DNA of 64,000 nt from Bufo bufo (taxonomy: Eukaryota > Chordata > Amphibia > Anura > Bufonidae), in contig NC_053397.1 in the NCBI RefSeq assembly GCF_905171765.1, positions 118,044,378-118,108,377 of the forward strand. The letters run 5' to 3'. Shown piece by piece: positions 1 through 11,084 of this stretch; the stretch's first letter is position 1, and each line of letters begins with the position of its first letter. The notes under the pieces are model-generated. The model saw nothing but the letters and a program-made list of their open reading frames with translations. It ran no database searches and had not been told where the DNA came from. The translations under genes and the position numbers were made by a program.

Positions 1-405
1 GCTATTTCCTCAACTAGTAGATCATCTAATTCTTTGACTTGGCTAGGTGGTCTATATATCACACCTACACGAGTTATCTTATGATTATCAAGCTGCACGG
101 TAACCCAAACTGACTCTAAATTGTTCTCGCTAACTTGTATCAAATTAGATTTTATGTTATCTTTCACATACAGGGCCACCCCTCCCCCTTCTTGCCTTCT
201 CTGTCTTTCCTGTATAGAGAGAACCCTGGTATTGATATATCCTAGTCATTACTCCCCTTGAACCACGTCTCAGTAACAGCCACTACATCTATATTCTCAG
301 ATGCCATTATAGCCTCAAGTTCATTGATATTATTCCCTAGACTGCGAGCATTTGTAGACAAGACTCTGAGCTTGTCATTTCTTAAACTTTCTGCTACTGG
401 ACTTA
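1..405 (-). pseudogene. CR1/L2-type LINE endonuclease fragment
   Basis: Minus-strand translation from about 400 downward gives the start of an apurinic-like endonuclease: LRVLSTNARSLGNNINELE, then DVVAVTETWFKG. A TAG stop lies at 242-244; another frame then carries ITRVGVIYRPPSQVKELDD towards base 1, so there is at least one stop and one frameshift. These motifs (NARSL, ETW, YRPP) are typical of ORF2 endonucleases of CR1/L2-like non-LTR retrotransposons, which nick target DNA for target-primed reverse transcription. The reverse transcriptase part would lie left of the window. The 5' side abuts the tandem array at about 405, so the LINE and array interrupt one another. Clade assignment within CR1/L2/Rex-like elements is uncertain. 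Confidence 0.7.
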
Positions 406-411
406 TAATAA

Positions 412-3400
412 ATGGACTTTTTTTTATCTGCAAGGTTTTGTGAGTGACATCCTGTAACGATATGAGTGGTGGCCTAGCCAGTGGCCACAGTACAGTCTGT
501 GGGCCAGACACTCACTGGCTTTCAACTGCGATTATATCACAGAGAAATATTAAATGGACATTTTTTTTATCTGCAAGGGACTGTCTGTGACACCCTGTAT
601 GAATGGTGTGCACACAGTACTGTCTGTGAGCCTGCAGCCTCTCACTGGCTTGCAACTGCGATTATATCACAGAGAAATAATAAATGGACTTTTTTTTATC
701 TGCAAGGTATTGTGAGTGACACCCTGTAACGGTATGAGTGGTGGCCTAGCCAGTGGCCACAGTACAGTCTGTGGGCCAGACACTCTCTGGCATGCAACTG
801 CGATTATATCACAGAGAAATAATAAATGGACTTTTTTTATCTGCAAGGTTTTGTGAGTGACACCCTGTAACGGTATGAGTGGTGGCCTAGCCAGTTGCCA
901 CAGTACAGTCTGTGGGCCAGACACTCACTGGCTTGCAACTGCGATTATATCACAGAGAAATAATAAATGGACTTTTTTTTATCTGCAAGGTTTTGTGAGT
1001 GACACCCTGTAACGGTATGAGTGGTGGCCTAGCCAGTGGCCACAGTACAGTCTGTGGGCAAGACACTCACTGGCATGGAACTTCGATTATATCACAGAGA
1101 AATAATAAATGGAGTTTTTTTTTATCTGCAAGGTTTTATAAGTGACACCCTGTAACGTTATGAGTGGTGGCCTAGCCAGTGGCCACAGTACAGTCTGTGG
1201 GCCAGACACTCACTGGCATGCAACTGCGATTATATCAAAAAGAAAAAATAAATGGACTTTTTTTTATCTGCAAGGTACTGTCTGTGACACCCTGTATGAA
1301 TGGTGTGCACACAGTACTGTCTGTGAGCCTGCAGCCTCTCACTGGCTTGCAACTGCGATTATATTACAGAGAAATATTAAATGGACTTTTTTTTTATCTG
1401 CAAGGTATTGTGAGTGACACCCTGTAACGGTATGAGTGGTGGCCTAGCCAGTGGCCACAGTACAGTCTGTGGGCCAGACACTCACTGGCTTGCAACTGCG
1501 ATTATATCACATAGAAATAATAAATGGACTTTTTTTTATCTGCAAGGTATTGTGAGTGACACCCTGTAGCGGTATGAGTGGTGGCCTAGCCAGTGGCCAC
1601 AGTACAGTCTGTGGGCCAGACACTCACTGGCATGCAACTGCGCTTATATTACAGAGAAATAATAAATGCACTTTTTTTTATCTGCAAGGTACTGTCTGTG
1701 ACACCCTGTAACGGTATGAGTGGTGGCCTAGCCAGTGGCCACAGTACAGTCTGTGGGCCAGACACTCACTGGCATGCAACTGCGATTATATCTGTCACAA
1801 GGGTGTCAAGAACCACGCCCGACTCCGTTATACCCGGGGTCAGGAAGTCGCAGTGGTTGGCTGCGCGCTCTATGTAAGATAGGGCTGTTTCCTTATGGTA
1901 GCTTTCTGGGTTTGCTTTGCAAACCCTTTTGGCTCACTCAGGGACCCGTAGCTCCTTCTCCTCAGCTGTTCCTTGTCCAGCACTCCCAAACCTCCTTATA
2001 TTCCCCTCACACACTTCTCTGTTTGCCAGATATAGAGCTTCCTGCCTGGACATCTATTCTGACCCTCTGGAGCTGTGTTGCTGCGTTCTCTGGTTGTTGG
2101 TCCAGAACGCTACCCTCCGGATCCCTGTTGGACCTTTGTGGTCTGCTGTGGTCGCCCACCTGGGTGTATGTGTTTGTCTGTATTGTCTGTCCTCTCCCTG
2201 GTGTTTCCCTCTTAGTGTCAGTGGTGCGGACTAGCGATCCCACCGGCCCGTTCACTATCTAGGGCTCATTTTAGGGAAAGCCAGGGTTTAGGCACGTGAT
2301 CGCCGCACGGGTGAGGAACCCGTCTAGGGACGTCAGGGCAGTCAGGTGCCAGCCACAAGGTGAGTCAGGGGTCACCACCTTTCCCTCTCCCTTGGGCAGG
2401 GCTTTCCCTTTTCCCTCCCTGCGCGTGACGCCGGTCATTACAATATCACAGAGAAATAATAAATGGACTTTTTTTAATCTGCAAGGTATTGTGAGTGACA
2501 CCCTGTAACGGTATGAGTGGTGGCCTAGCCAGTGGCCACAGTACAGTCTGTGGGCCAGACACTCACTGTCATGCAACTGGGATTATATCACAGAGAAATA
2601 ATAAATTGACTTTTTTTTATCTCCAAGGTTTTGTGAGTGACACCCTGTAACGGTATGAGTGGTCGCCTAGCCAGTGGGCACAGTACAGTCTGTGGGCCAG
2701 ACACTCACTGGCTTGCAACTGCGATTATATCACAGAGAAATAATAAATGGACTTTTTTTTATCTGAAAGGTTTTGTGAGTGACACCCTGTAACGGTATGA
2801 GTGGTGGCCTAGCCAGTGGCCACAGTACAGTCTGTGGGCCAGACACTCACTGGCTTGCAACTGCGCTTATATTACAGAGAAATAATAAATGGACTTTTTT
2901 TTATCTGCAAGGTTTTGTGAGTGACACCCTGTAACGGTATGAGTGGTGGCCTAGCCAGTGGCCACAGTACAGTCTGTGGGCCAGACACTCACTGGCATGC
3001 AACTGGGATTATATTACATAGAAATAATAAATGGACTTTTTTTTATCTGAAAGGTTTTGTGAGTGACACCCTGTAACGGTATGAGTGGTGGCCTAGCCAG
3101 TGGGCACAGTACAGTCTGTGGGCCAGACACTCACTGGCTTGCAACTGCGCTTATATTACAGAGAAATAATAAATGGACTTTTTTTTATCTGCAAGGTACT
3201 GTCTGTGACACCCTGTAACGGTATGAGTGGTGGCCTAGCCAGTGGCTAAAGTACAGTCTGTAAGCCAGACACTCACTGGCTTGCAATTGCGATTATATCA
3301 CAGAAAAATAATAAATGGATTTTTTTTATCTGCAAGGTTTTGTGAGTGACACCCTGTAACGGTATGAGTGGTGGCCTAGCCAGTGGCTACAGTACAGTCT

Positions 3401-3845
3401 GTGGGCCAGACACTCACTGGCATGCAACTGGGATTATATCACAGAGAAATAATAAATGGACTTTTTTTTTATCTGCAAGGTACTGTCTGTGACGCTCTGT
3501 AACGGTATGAGTGGTGGCCTTGCCAGTGGCCACAGTACAGTCTGTAAGCCAGACACTCACTGGCATGCAACTGCGCTTATATTACAGAGAAATAATAAAT
3601 GGACTTTTTTTATCTGCAAGGTTTTGTGAGTGACACCCTGTAACGGTATGAGTGGTGGCCTAGCCAGTGGCCACAGTACAGTCTGTGGGCCAGACACTCA
3701 CTGGCATGCAACTGCGATTATATCACAAAGAAATAATAAATTGACTTTTTTTTATCTGCAAGGTACTGTCTGTGACACCCTGTATGAATGGTGTGCACAC
3801 AGTACTGTCTGTGAGCCTGCAGCCTCTCACACACGGGCAGGCAAC
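412..3845. repeat. Tandem array of ~142-bp units (hAT subterminal satellite)
   Basis: About 20 head-to-tail units recur every 142 bp (for example starts at 711, 853, 995, 1,138; 2,490, 2,632, 2,774, 2,916). Each contains gagtgacaccctgtaacgg, a block with two partial inverted parts (tggcctagccagtggcca), a block gtgggccagacactcactgg and a T-run. Some units (about 573, 1,279, 3,767) carry a variant with gtatgaatggtgtgcacac. It is the same family as the ~117-bp array at 22,640-23,690 but each unit is ~25 bp longer. Open frames across it are repeat artefacts. Confidence 0.95.
1793..2442. mobile_element. Solo LTR (650 bp) with 5-bp target duplication
   Basis: A 650-bp unique segment breaks one array unit. 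It begins tgtcacaagg and ends gtcattaca, so it has TG...CA ends, and it is flanked on both sides by atatc (1,788-1,792 and 2,443-2,447). Removing it and one copy of atatc restores a normal array unit. This is the signature of an LTR retrotransposon reduced to a single LTR by recombination; a 5-bp duplication fits Ty3/gypsy-like or retroviral integrases. Both strands read TGT...ACA, so the orientation is undecided. No coding sequence. Confidence 0.8.
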
Positions 3846-3872
3846 AGCAATATATATATATTTATATATATA

Positions 3873-5487
3873 CAGTGGGGGAAATAATTATTTGACCCCT
3901 CACTGATTTTGTAAGTTTGTCCAATGACAAAGAAATGAAAAGTCTCAGAACAGTATCATTTCAATGGTAGGTTTATTGTAACAGTGGCAGATAGCACATC
4001 AAAAGGAAAATCAAAAAAATAACTTTAAATAAAAGATAGCAACTGATTTGCATTTCATTGAGTGAAATAAGTATTTGAACCCTCTAACAAAAAAAGACTT
4101 AATACTTGGTGGAAAAACCCTTGTTTGCAAGCACAGAGGTCAAACGTTTCTTGTAATTGATGACCAAGTTTGCGCACATTTTAGGAGGAATGTTGGTCCA
4201 CTCCTCTTTGCAGATCATCTCTAAATCCCTAAGGTTTCGAGGCTGTCTCTGTGCAACTCTGAGCTTGAGCTCCCTCTATAGGTTTTCGATTGGATTAAGG
4301 TCCGGAGACTGACTAGGCCACTCCATGACCTTAATGTGCTTCTTCTTGAGCCACTCCTTTGTTGCCTTTGCTGTATGTTTTGGGTCATTGTCGTGCTGGA
4401 ACACCCATCCACGACCCATTTTCAGTTTCCTGGCAGAGGGAAGGAGGTTGTCGCTCAGGATTTCACGATACATGGCTCCGTCCATTTTCCCGTTTATGCG
4501 AATAAGTTGTCCTGTGCCCTTAGCAGAAAAAACACCCCCAAAGCAAAATGTTTCCACCCCCATGCTTGACGGTGGGGACGGTGTTTTGGGGGTCATAGGC
4601 AGCATTTTTCTTCCTCCAAACACAGCGAGTTGAGTTAATGCCAAAGAGCTCTATTTTGGTCTCATCAGACCACAGCACCTTCTCCCAGTCACTCTCTGAA
4701 TCATTCAGGTGTTCATTGGCAAACTTCAGACGGGCCTGCACATGTGCCTTCCTGAGCAGGGGGACCTTGCGAGCCCTACAGGATTTTAATCCATTGCGGT
4801 GTAATGTGTTTCCAATGGTTTTCTTGGTGACTGTGGTCCCTGCTAATTTGAGGTCATTAACTAACTCCTCCCGTGTAGTTCTAGGATGCTTTTTCACCTT
4901 TCTCAGAACCATTGACACCCCACGAGGTGAGATCTTGCGTGGAGCCCCAGAGCGAGGTCGATTGATGGTCATTTTGTGCTCCTTCCATTTTCGAACAATC
5001 GCACCAACAGTTGTCACCTTCTCTCCCAGCTTCTTGCTAATGGTTTTGTAGCCCATTCCAGCCTTGTGCAGGTCTACAATTTTGTCTCTGACATCCTTGG
5101 ACAGCTCTTTGGTCTTTCCCATGTTGGAGAGTTTGGAGTCTGCTTGATTGATTGATTCTGTGGACAGGTGTCTTTTATACAGGTGACTAGTTAAGACAGG
5201 TGTCCTTAATGAGGGTGACTAATTGAGTAGAAGTGTCTAACCACTCTGTGGGAGCCAGAACTCTTAATGGTTGGTAGGGGTTCAAATACTTATTTCACTC
5301 AATGAAATGCAAATCAGTTGCTATCTTTTATTTAAAGTTTTTTTTTCGATTTTCCTTTTGATGTGCTATCTGCCACTGTTACAATAAACCTACCATTGAA
5401 ATGATACTGTTCTGAGACTTTTCATTTCTTTGTCATTGGACAAACTTACAAAATCAGTGAGGGGTCAAATAATTATTTCCCCCACTG
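3873..5487 (-). mobile_element. Full-length Tc1-like transposon (1,615 bp, ~208-bp TIRs)
   Basis: Ends are cagtgggggaaataattatt and its inverse, flanked by TA (3,871-3,872; 5,488-5,489). The terminal inverted repeats are about 208 bp and each contains an outer and an inner direct repeat (aaataattatttgacccc / aaataagtatttgaacc), the IR/DR layout known from Sleeping Beauty-like Tc1 elements. It inserted into the (TA)n that follows the hAT array. The transposase lies on the minus strand and is defective. Confidence 0.95.
4099..5122 (-). pseudogene. Tc1 transposase (DD34E), frameshifted and with a stop
   Basis: The gene would cut and paste DNA at TA sites. From the start at 5,122 ([20 protein letters not shown]) come two helix-turn-helix DNA-binding regions, then the catalytic domain: first Asp in [12 protein letters not shown], second in DNDPKHT, Glu in SPDLNPIE, with 34 residues between the last two. 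Two lesions are visible: a one-base shift in the T-rich stretch near 4,530-4,555, and a TAG at 4,276-4,278 just after PIENL. The C-terminal end (NKGFSTKY) with its stop at 4,099 is still readable. Total length about 340 codons, the normal Tc1 size. Not functional as it stands. Confidence 0.92.
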
Positions 5488-5489
5488 TA

Positions 5490-5882
5490 AATAAATTAAA
5501 AGCAGACTGATGTACCAGCCCTAAAAAGGGATTTTTGGGGTGCTGTCAGGACGCTGTCCTTACAGCAGATGAGTCTGTGAACACAGAACACTGCCCTAGC
5601 TAACGCTTTTCCTATTAAATCAGCAGCAGCAGCACTGTCCCTCCTCTCACTAAGACTGCAGCTTCCGAATGAATCTAAAATGGATGCTGTCCATGAGGTG
5701 GGAGGGTCTGGGAGGGAGGGTCTGCTGCTGATTGGCTGGAATGTGTCTGCTGACTGTGAGGTACAGGGTCAAAGTTTGCTCAATGACGATGTATAGGGGG
5801 CGGACCGAACATCGCATATGTTCGCCAGCCGCGGCGAACGCGAACAAGCTATGTTCGCCGGGAACTATTCGGGACATCTCTA
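5490..5882. other. hAT right-terminal block (no gene)
   Basis: Noncoding block shared with 23,700-24,106, including a CAG run (cagcagcagcag), a segment gggagggtctgggagggagg, and the terminal region rich in ttcgcc/ggcgaac motifs in both orientations. It ends gggacatctcta, the right terminal inverted repeat of this hAT family. Confidence 0.8.
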
Positions 5883-6033
5883 CAAGGCAGTAACCAGGAC
5901 GGTCTCAGCACGACGGTCGCGGCGGCATCAGTATCTCGGAGCGGGATCACATCGGGCTGGAAACACGGACACCGGAGGGGGGGGTGCGCACGTCACCAGT
6001 GTGCGTCCGCACGCATGCTCCACTCGCCACACC
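5883..6033. other. Unassigned GC-rich 150 bp
   Basis: A GC-rich stretch between the hAT end and the truncated LINE. The LINE reading frame is recognisable up to about 6,034 (TLKYLGV on the minus strand) and then stops abruptly. Nothing recognisable in the block itself; it could be a rearranged LINE 5' region. Confidence 0.3.
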
Positions 6034-8294
6034 TAAGTATTTCAAAGTGGTTTCACTGAAAGCGAAAGTTATTGCGCAACCTATTTAGCTGGTCTGGAGG
6101 GATATTCAGTGGCAAAGCCTCTGTTTTTGTTGTGTTAATTTTGTAGCCAGAAAGTTTACCATAATCCTCTAATAATTTAAATAGGTTCGGTAGGGTAATA
6201 TGCAGCTGCATTAATTTGAGGAGAATATTATCCGCAAAGAGGGACAGTTTAAAATCCACCTTATTAACTGTCACTCCATGGATATCGGGATGCGCTCTGA
6301 TGGCTGCCGCTAGGGGTTCGATACAGAGTATAAATAGAAGTGGGGAGAGCGGACACTCCTGTCTTGTACCATTATGAATATGTATCATACCAGACTGAGT
6401 ATGAGTTATTTTGATAATAGCAGTAGGCCGAGTATAAAGTGCATGGAGTGCCGTCACAAACTGGCCCCCTATACCAAAACTCTTCAAAGTAGAAAACATG
6501 TAAGGCCAACTTAGGCGGTCAAAGGCCTTTTCTGCATCAAGGCCCAGCATCAGGGCCTGATGCTCCTTTTTGTTGATAATGTCAATCAAGTTTATAGTCC
6601 TCCTCGTATTGTCTCCACCTTGTCTATTCAGTATGAAGCCTTATGTATCAAGGAAGGTAACCAATAAGCCAGTCTGTTCGCTAAAAGTTTTGTAAATATT
6701 TTCAAGTCGAAGTTGAGGAGGGCTATAGGGCGATAACTAGAGCACTCCAGGTGGTCCTTATCGGGCTTAAGGGTAATGTATGATTGCAACATTGAGGCTG
6801 GTATTGGCGAACCCTGTAGAAAGAAGTTAAACAATTCTACCATATGGGGGAGGAGGATAGGCGAGTATGTCTTGAAATAGAGGTAAGGCAAGCCGTCAGG
6901 TCCCGAAACCTTATGAATGGGAAGTTTTTTAATCACCTCTTGGATTTCTTCGGCTGTGATTTGGGCATTAAGGGACGTTAAGGCCTCCTCCGGTAACTTG
7001 GGCAAGTGACAGCGGCTTAAAAAAGAGGAAAATAGTTCCTGTCTTTTAACCGGGTCAGCGGGTAGCTGTTGAGGAAGGGAGTAGAGGGCTTCATAATATT
7101 TTTGAAAAAGGCCTGAGATAGCGTTGGGATCATAAGTTATGACACTATCCGGTTGCCGCAGGGCGGTCGGAGCACTATCAATATTAGAGTCCCGCAGCTG
7201 ACGCACCAAGATCGTATGTGATTTGTTGCCCCACGCATAAAAATGTTGAAGGGAGTATAGGAGCAGTTTTTCAGTTTTCGCAAATGCCAGGTCCAGTTTT
7301 CGCAAATGCCACAAAGAATGACAATGCGTCTCAGAAGATGGCGTGAGCTGCGGGACTGTAACTGGCCCTTCAAGATCTTCAGACTCCTAACAGAAGCACA
7401 CTGTAGGTTACGATCCCGTTTCAATTTGGAACTAAGAGCTATGCAGCATCCCCTGAAAACCTCTTTATGGAAGGGGCTGAGGGCTAATTAATAAGAAAAT
7501 ATTCTAACAAATTGTCATAGAGTTCTTGTCTAGGCACGGGCCTAGTGAGAAGGGTGTCTTTCATGCGCCAGTGGCAGACTTTAGTATGTAAATGCTTGGT
7601 GCGAAGATGTATGGATGTATGGAGATAGAGCCTATATCTGCGGCCTCAAGTAGCCGAAGGATGGGAATGTTACCAAAAGAATAGTCAATGTGAGTTTGTG
7701 TACTGTGTGGGTGGGAATAGAAAGTATACGTTTTGGACGTAGGGTAATTTATGCGCCACAAATCATATATAACGCAAATCTCCTTATCAAGCGTCTAAAC
7801 AAACGGGAAAGTCTGCGATGTTCCCGAGAGGGAGCTTTCCCCCTCAAGGATAGTCTATCCAAAGACTCAGAGAAGGAGACATTAAAGTCCCCTCCCACCA
7901 ACAGTGCCGCTGGGACGTAACGAGATAATTCCGAAAACACTTTGTTCAGAAAGGAAATCTGCGTTGAATTTGGGGCGTACAAGTTAAGGGGAGTGCCATG
8001 CAGGGAAGCTTGGAGAATAATATATCTGCCATGTGGGTAAGAAACATAGGAGTCTACCTGAATAGGGCAAGCAGCTGATAAGAGAATAGCTACACCCGAC
8101 ACTTTTCTATCAGAGGATGCAGAGTACACACGGGGAAATGCTCTGGCTGTGAACTTAAAAGTACCGCTAGCATCAAAGTGGGTCTCCTGCAGGAAAACCA
8201 CATCCAACCCTTGGGTGCAGCACTCCCTTAAGGCCAGCCTCCGCTTAGCATTGAAATTAAGGCCTTTAACGTTCAAGGACATGCATTTAATCAT
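6034..8294 (-). pseudogene. LINE ORF2 (endonuclease + reverse transcriptase), broken
   Basis: Starts at 8,294 with MIKCMSLNVKGLN, the N-terminus of an L1-type apurinic endonuclease; further motifs are VVFLQETHFD and LLVGGDFNVSFS (7,749-8,294), then RINYPTSKTYTFYSHPHST with THIDYSF in another frame (7,561-7,761). The reverse transcriptase follows: SGPDGLPYLYF, YRPIALLNFDLKIFTKLLA (6,628-7,314), then LDAEKAFDRLSW, GTRQECPLSPLLF and SLFADNILL (6,053-6,589). In the last motif the usual second Asp of the (F/Y)ADD active site reads Asn. At least three frame changes separate these pieces. The product would copy LINE RNA at nicked chromosomal DNA; this copy cannot. Confidence 0.9.
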
Positions 8295-8877
8295 TTTAGT
8301 AACAGTAAGGTAACTTCATACGTGCTAGTGGATCCATGCAAGGTATTCATCCAGGAGAGCGAATGTCAGAAGAGCCAACTCAGATTCTGTAGAGAGAAGT
8401 GGTTATTTTCATAGTACTCAAAATCAAGGAGGGATAGGGAAAGAAACACAAGGAGAAGTGGGAACACAAAGGACTGTAGACAATCAAAGACGAGAATAGG
8501 AGTAATCCAATCATTGGACAGTAAAGTCCAGGTGGAGTGTAACAAGTAGGACCAATTGACAATAACGAGACCCCATCTCTTCTCCCCCTTCTCAAGGGGA
8601 GTAGGGGAGAGGGAGGGGGGAAAAGGTAATTCCCCAATGCGAGCACATGGCTGAGCTGTCTCTGCAAGAGAGAGCATGGGCAGGAGCTCATAAGGAGAAA
8701 CAAGAAGGAAAAAAGCATCTTAACAGATTATGCAAAACTGAAAAAGTTGAACATAAAAGAATAGGTTAAGTAACAAAACAGCTCACTGGAGCTGTGAGGG
8801 GAGAAAGATAACCGCCCACTAAGGCACTAGATTAAATCAGGAGACAATCAGTGATAATCATCTCAATAGCAGGCAGT

Positions 8878-9814
8878 TCAGTTAGGAGCATCCCGTAGTT
8901 TGTGACCCGACGGTTCCTTTTGAGAAGGGAAACAGTGCCTCTTGTGTTGAACTGGGCTCCACACTGGAGGGAGAGCAGGAGGGGGATCCGGAACCTCCCA
9001 GTCATCCACTGGTGGAATGGGAATGTCCAAGGCGGAACAGAAGGAGGACAAATCCATGTACGACCTCAGCGAGGTGGTCCTGACATTTCTGGTGGCTACA
9101 AGGGTGAAAGGGTATCCCCAACGGCATAGAATTTTTCTATCTCTCAATGAGGACAGAAGGGGTTGTAGTGCCCTTCGCTTTTGAAGCGTCAGCCAGGATA
9201 GGTCCTGGTAAAGTTGCACACGAGCACCACGAAAGTCAATGGTTCGGAGCGAGCGAGCTTTGGCCATAATAGATTCCTTGAGCTGGAAATTGTGAACGCA
9301 GCATATTACGTCCCTGGTCTGTGCAGAGGATTCTAATATTGTTCCTATGTCCCCTGTTGTCCAGGTCTTCCAAGTGCCTGGTGTTTTCCCTAATGCTTTG
9401 GGAGTAGCAGGATATAACAGATTGTCGGCGAACAATATACTTGCGTGTGCTATCATGTTCAGTTTCAATAGAGTCAACACGCGCCGCAATTTGTTTAAAG
9501 TCCTGACGCAAGGACGATATTTCAGCTTTACAAGTGTTTCTCATCTCTGCTACTAGGGCCTTGAAATCATCTTTAGTTGGGAGCTGTTGTAGGGATTTGT
9601 GCAGAGCAATGGAATCCTGTGAAGGAAGTAGCATGCCATCATCACTGTCCTCTACTGTGTCTGACATAAGGTCGCAGTTGGTGGCGTCTCCCCCACGTTG
9701 TTCTGAGGGCTGCAGGTGGTCTGCGGCATCCCCCTGGGGACCATTCTCGTCCCGTCTGCGCTGCGATGGTGTGGCCTGTGCGCCAGGGCGTTTGGGCACC
9801 ATTTTGGGTGGCAT
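8878..9814 (-). pseudogene. LINE ORF1 (RNA-binding protein), frameshifted
   Basis: Starts at 9,814 with MPPKMVPKRPGAQATPSQRR, a basic low-complexity N-terminus. A coiled-coil-like region follows (FKALVAEMRNTCKAEISSL), then HLEDLDNRGHRNNIRI, the start of the L1 ORF1 RRM-like domain. The frame changes and probably loses part of the RRM at about 9,310-9,340. The C-terminal domain is then readable in another frame: KARSLRTIDFRGARVQLYQD and LQKRRALQPLLSSLRDRKI, ending at 8,878. This domain order (coiled coil, RRM, CTD) is that of L1/Tx1 ORF1p, which coats LINE RNA. The family match rests on motif recognition. Confidence 0.85.
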
Positions 9815-10250
9815 GTCCGAGGCTGCAGTGAACCATACGCAGGGCTGCGGAGGTGAACCCCCGTCAGCCGTCCAGGCCGGAGTGCATAGGCCAATGGTGA
9901 ACTCCCTTGCAAGCGGGGAGTGCAGTGATGCCGAGGCAGGAGTGTCGGGAGCAGAGTGATGCAGCAGAAGAGGTGCTCAAGGTCCTAACTCGTGGATAGC
10001 GCCAGTGGTTCTCGAGGGCTGTAGGCCGCAAGTGCCGGATGGGGTTCCAGAGCCGCGCCGCAGATAGTCTTCAATCGTCGGGGACCTCAGGGTAGGTGCC
10101 GGAGGATCTCTGGGTCTCTTATGGGGCAAATGTTTCCCCATGGGATGCGCCCTCCTGGCGAATGAAGCTCCTGTATCGAAGCAGGATGGCGGAGCTCGCA
10201 CCTCACGCTCACATCTCGCTTGCAGCCCAGGCCACGCCCCACTAGGACAG

Positions 10251-11084
10251 TTTTAATCATGATGATGATGACAGACTCTCTTTGATGCAAAAGTATTTAA
10301 CATCACACGGATCTAGTGCTGTATACAGTATATCTGTTTGGGAATTATCAAGCTCTGCAGCCAAGGTGGTTTACAGTTATGGGCACCGTCTGTGGAGTGT
10401 GATCTGAACAGGATCACGTGACAAGAAAAGAGAGCTGGACTGAGTGTAATATACGGGGAAATTATATGGGTATTATATAATTATATATGTGATATACTGA
10501 GTAATTATTGTGTTCTTGGGGTAACATACATCCTGATAAACTGCCCCCCTCGTGAAGTGAGTAAAAGTCTATGATACTTCTGTATATTATATGATACACG
10601 TATTCTTTTATACACATTTTTACAAATATGTTTTAACGTCTATGTCATACTTACCTGCTATCTATTGGCTTTTCGGTCCCCTGGACACCTACCCACGCCA
10701 CATCCACGGCACGAGGTGTTTTTACCATTATATAGACCACTCAATAGAAATTCAATATTTTATATATTTATACATATATACTGTATACAAGATATTGGCG
10801 CTCGTTTTGGGTTTTCAGGAATAGGTGGCTTTGGGTGGGATCTCACCACCAATTAACCCTCCTATCTCCTCCCATCCCACTTGTCCTACACATGCAGACA
10901 ATTGGGTCTACATGATAAACCCATGAGCAGCCTCTATACTATTCTGTCTCGTTCACGCTTACTTCCACCATCCTCTGGCACCTCAAGTTCTTCTGGTTTT
11001 CTGGATTCACTTCCATTAGATCCGATTAACCCTCAAACTCTCTTTTATCTTTCATACAACCCAGAGGGAAGGGAGGGACAGTTC
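10251..11084. other. No recognised feature
   Basis: About 830 bp between the LINE 5' end and the next DNA element. It contains AT-rich stretches with short TATA runs (10,450-10,520, 10,740-10,790). A 68-codon open frame at 10,881-11,087 has no recognisable motif. Probably remnants of older elements. Confidence 0.4.

Larger units (their letters stand above)
412..5882. mobile_element. Right-hand part of a second hAT copy (array, nested insertions, right end)
   Basis: The sequence from the array to 5,882 follows the order seen at the right side of the complete hAT at 17,049-24,106: tandem repeats, a GC-richer block beginning near 5,510, then the terminal sequence ending gggacatctcta. The last ~390 bp are nearly identical to 23,700-24,106. 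The left part of this copy is not in the window, so its target duplication (candidate caaggcag, 5,883-5,890) cannot be paired. Later insertions are a solo LTR and a Tc1 element. Confidence 0.75.
6034..10250 (-). mobile_element. L1/Tx1-like LINE, 3'-truncated and decayed
   Basis: On the minus strand the order is GC-rich 5' region (about 10,250-9,815), ORF1 (9,814-8,878), a ~580-bp spacer, then ORF2 (8,294 down to 6,034). ORF2 stops within the region just after the reverse transcriptase palm, so the 3' end is lost. That is unusual, since LINEs are normally truncated at the 5' end; it suggests a later deletion or rearrangement next to the hAT copy. Codons are interrupted by several frameshifts, so the copy is old. 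Confidence 0.85.

Noticed and set aside
1735..2262. A 175-codon plus-strand open frame crossing the array/solo LTR junction
   Set aside because: It starts in the repeat and runs through the LTR without any recognisable domain; no support as a gene.
412..3845. CRISPR-like array
   Set aside because: Units are contiguous 142-bp repeats with no short repeats separated by unique spacers, and the context is a eukaryotic transposon.
481..3887. Open frames of 61-94 codons in the first tandem array, with recurring MTPCN/MATVQSVGQTL-type peptides
   Set aside because: They recur with the 142-bp period, lie on both strands and change with T-run length. They are products of the repeat, not genes.
4638..5051. 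Plus-strand open frames opposite Tc1 transposases (also at 49,154-49,603, 51,247-51,588, 32,065-32,349)
   Set aside because: They are antisense shadows of the transposase genes and have no domains.
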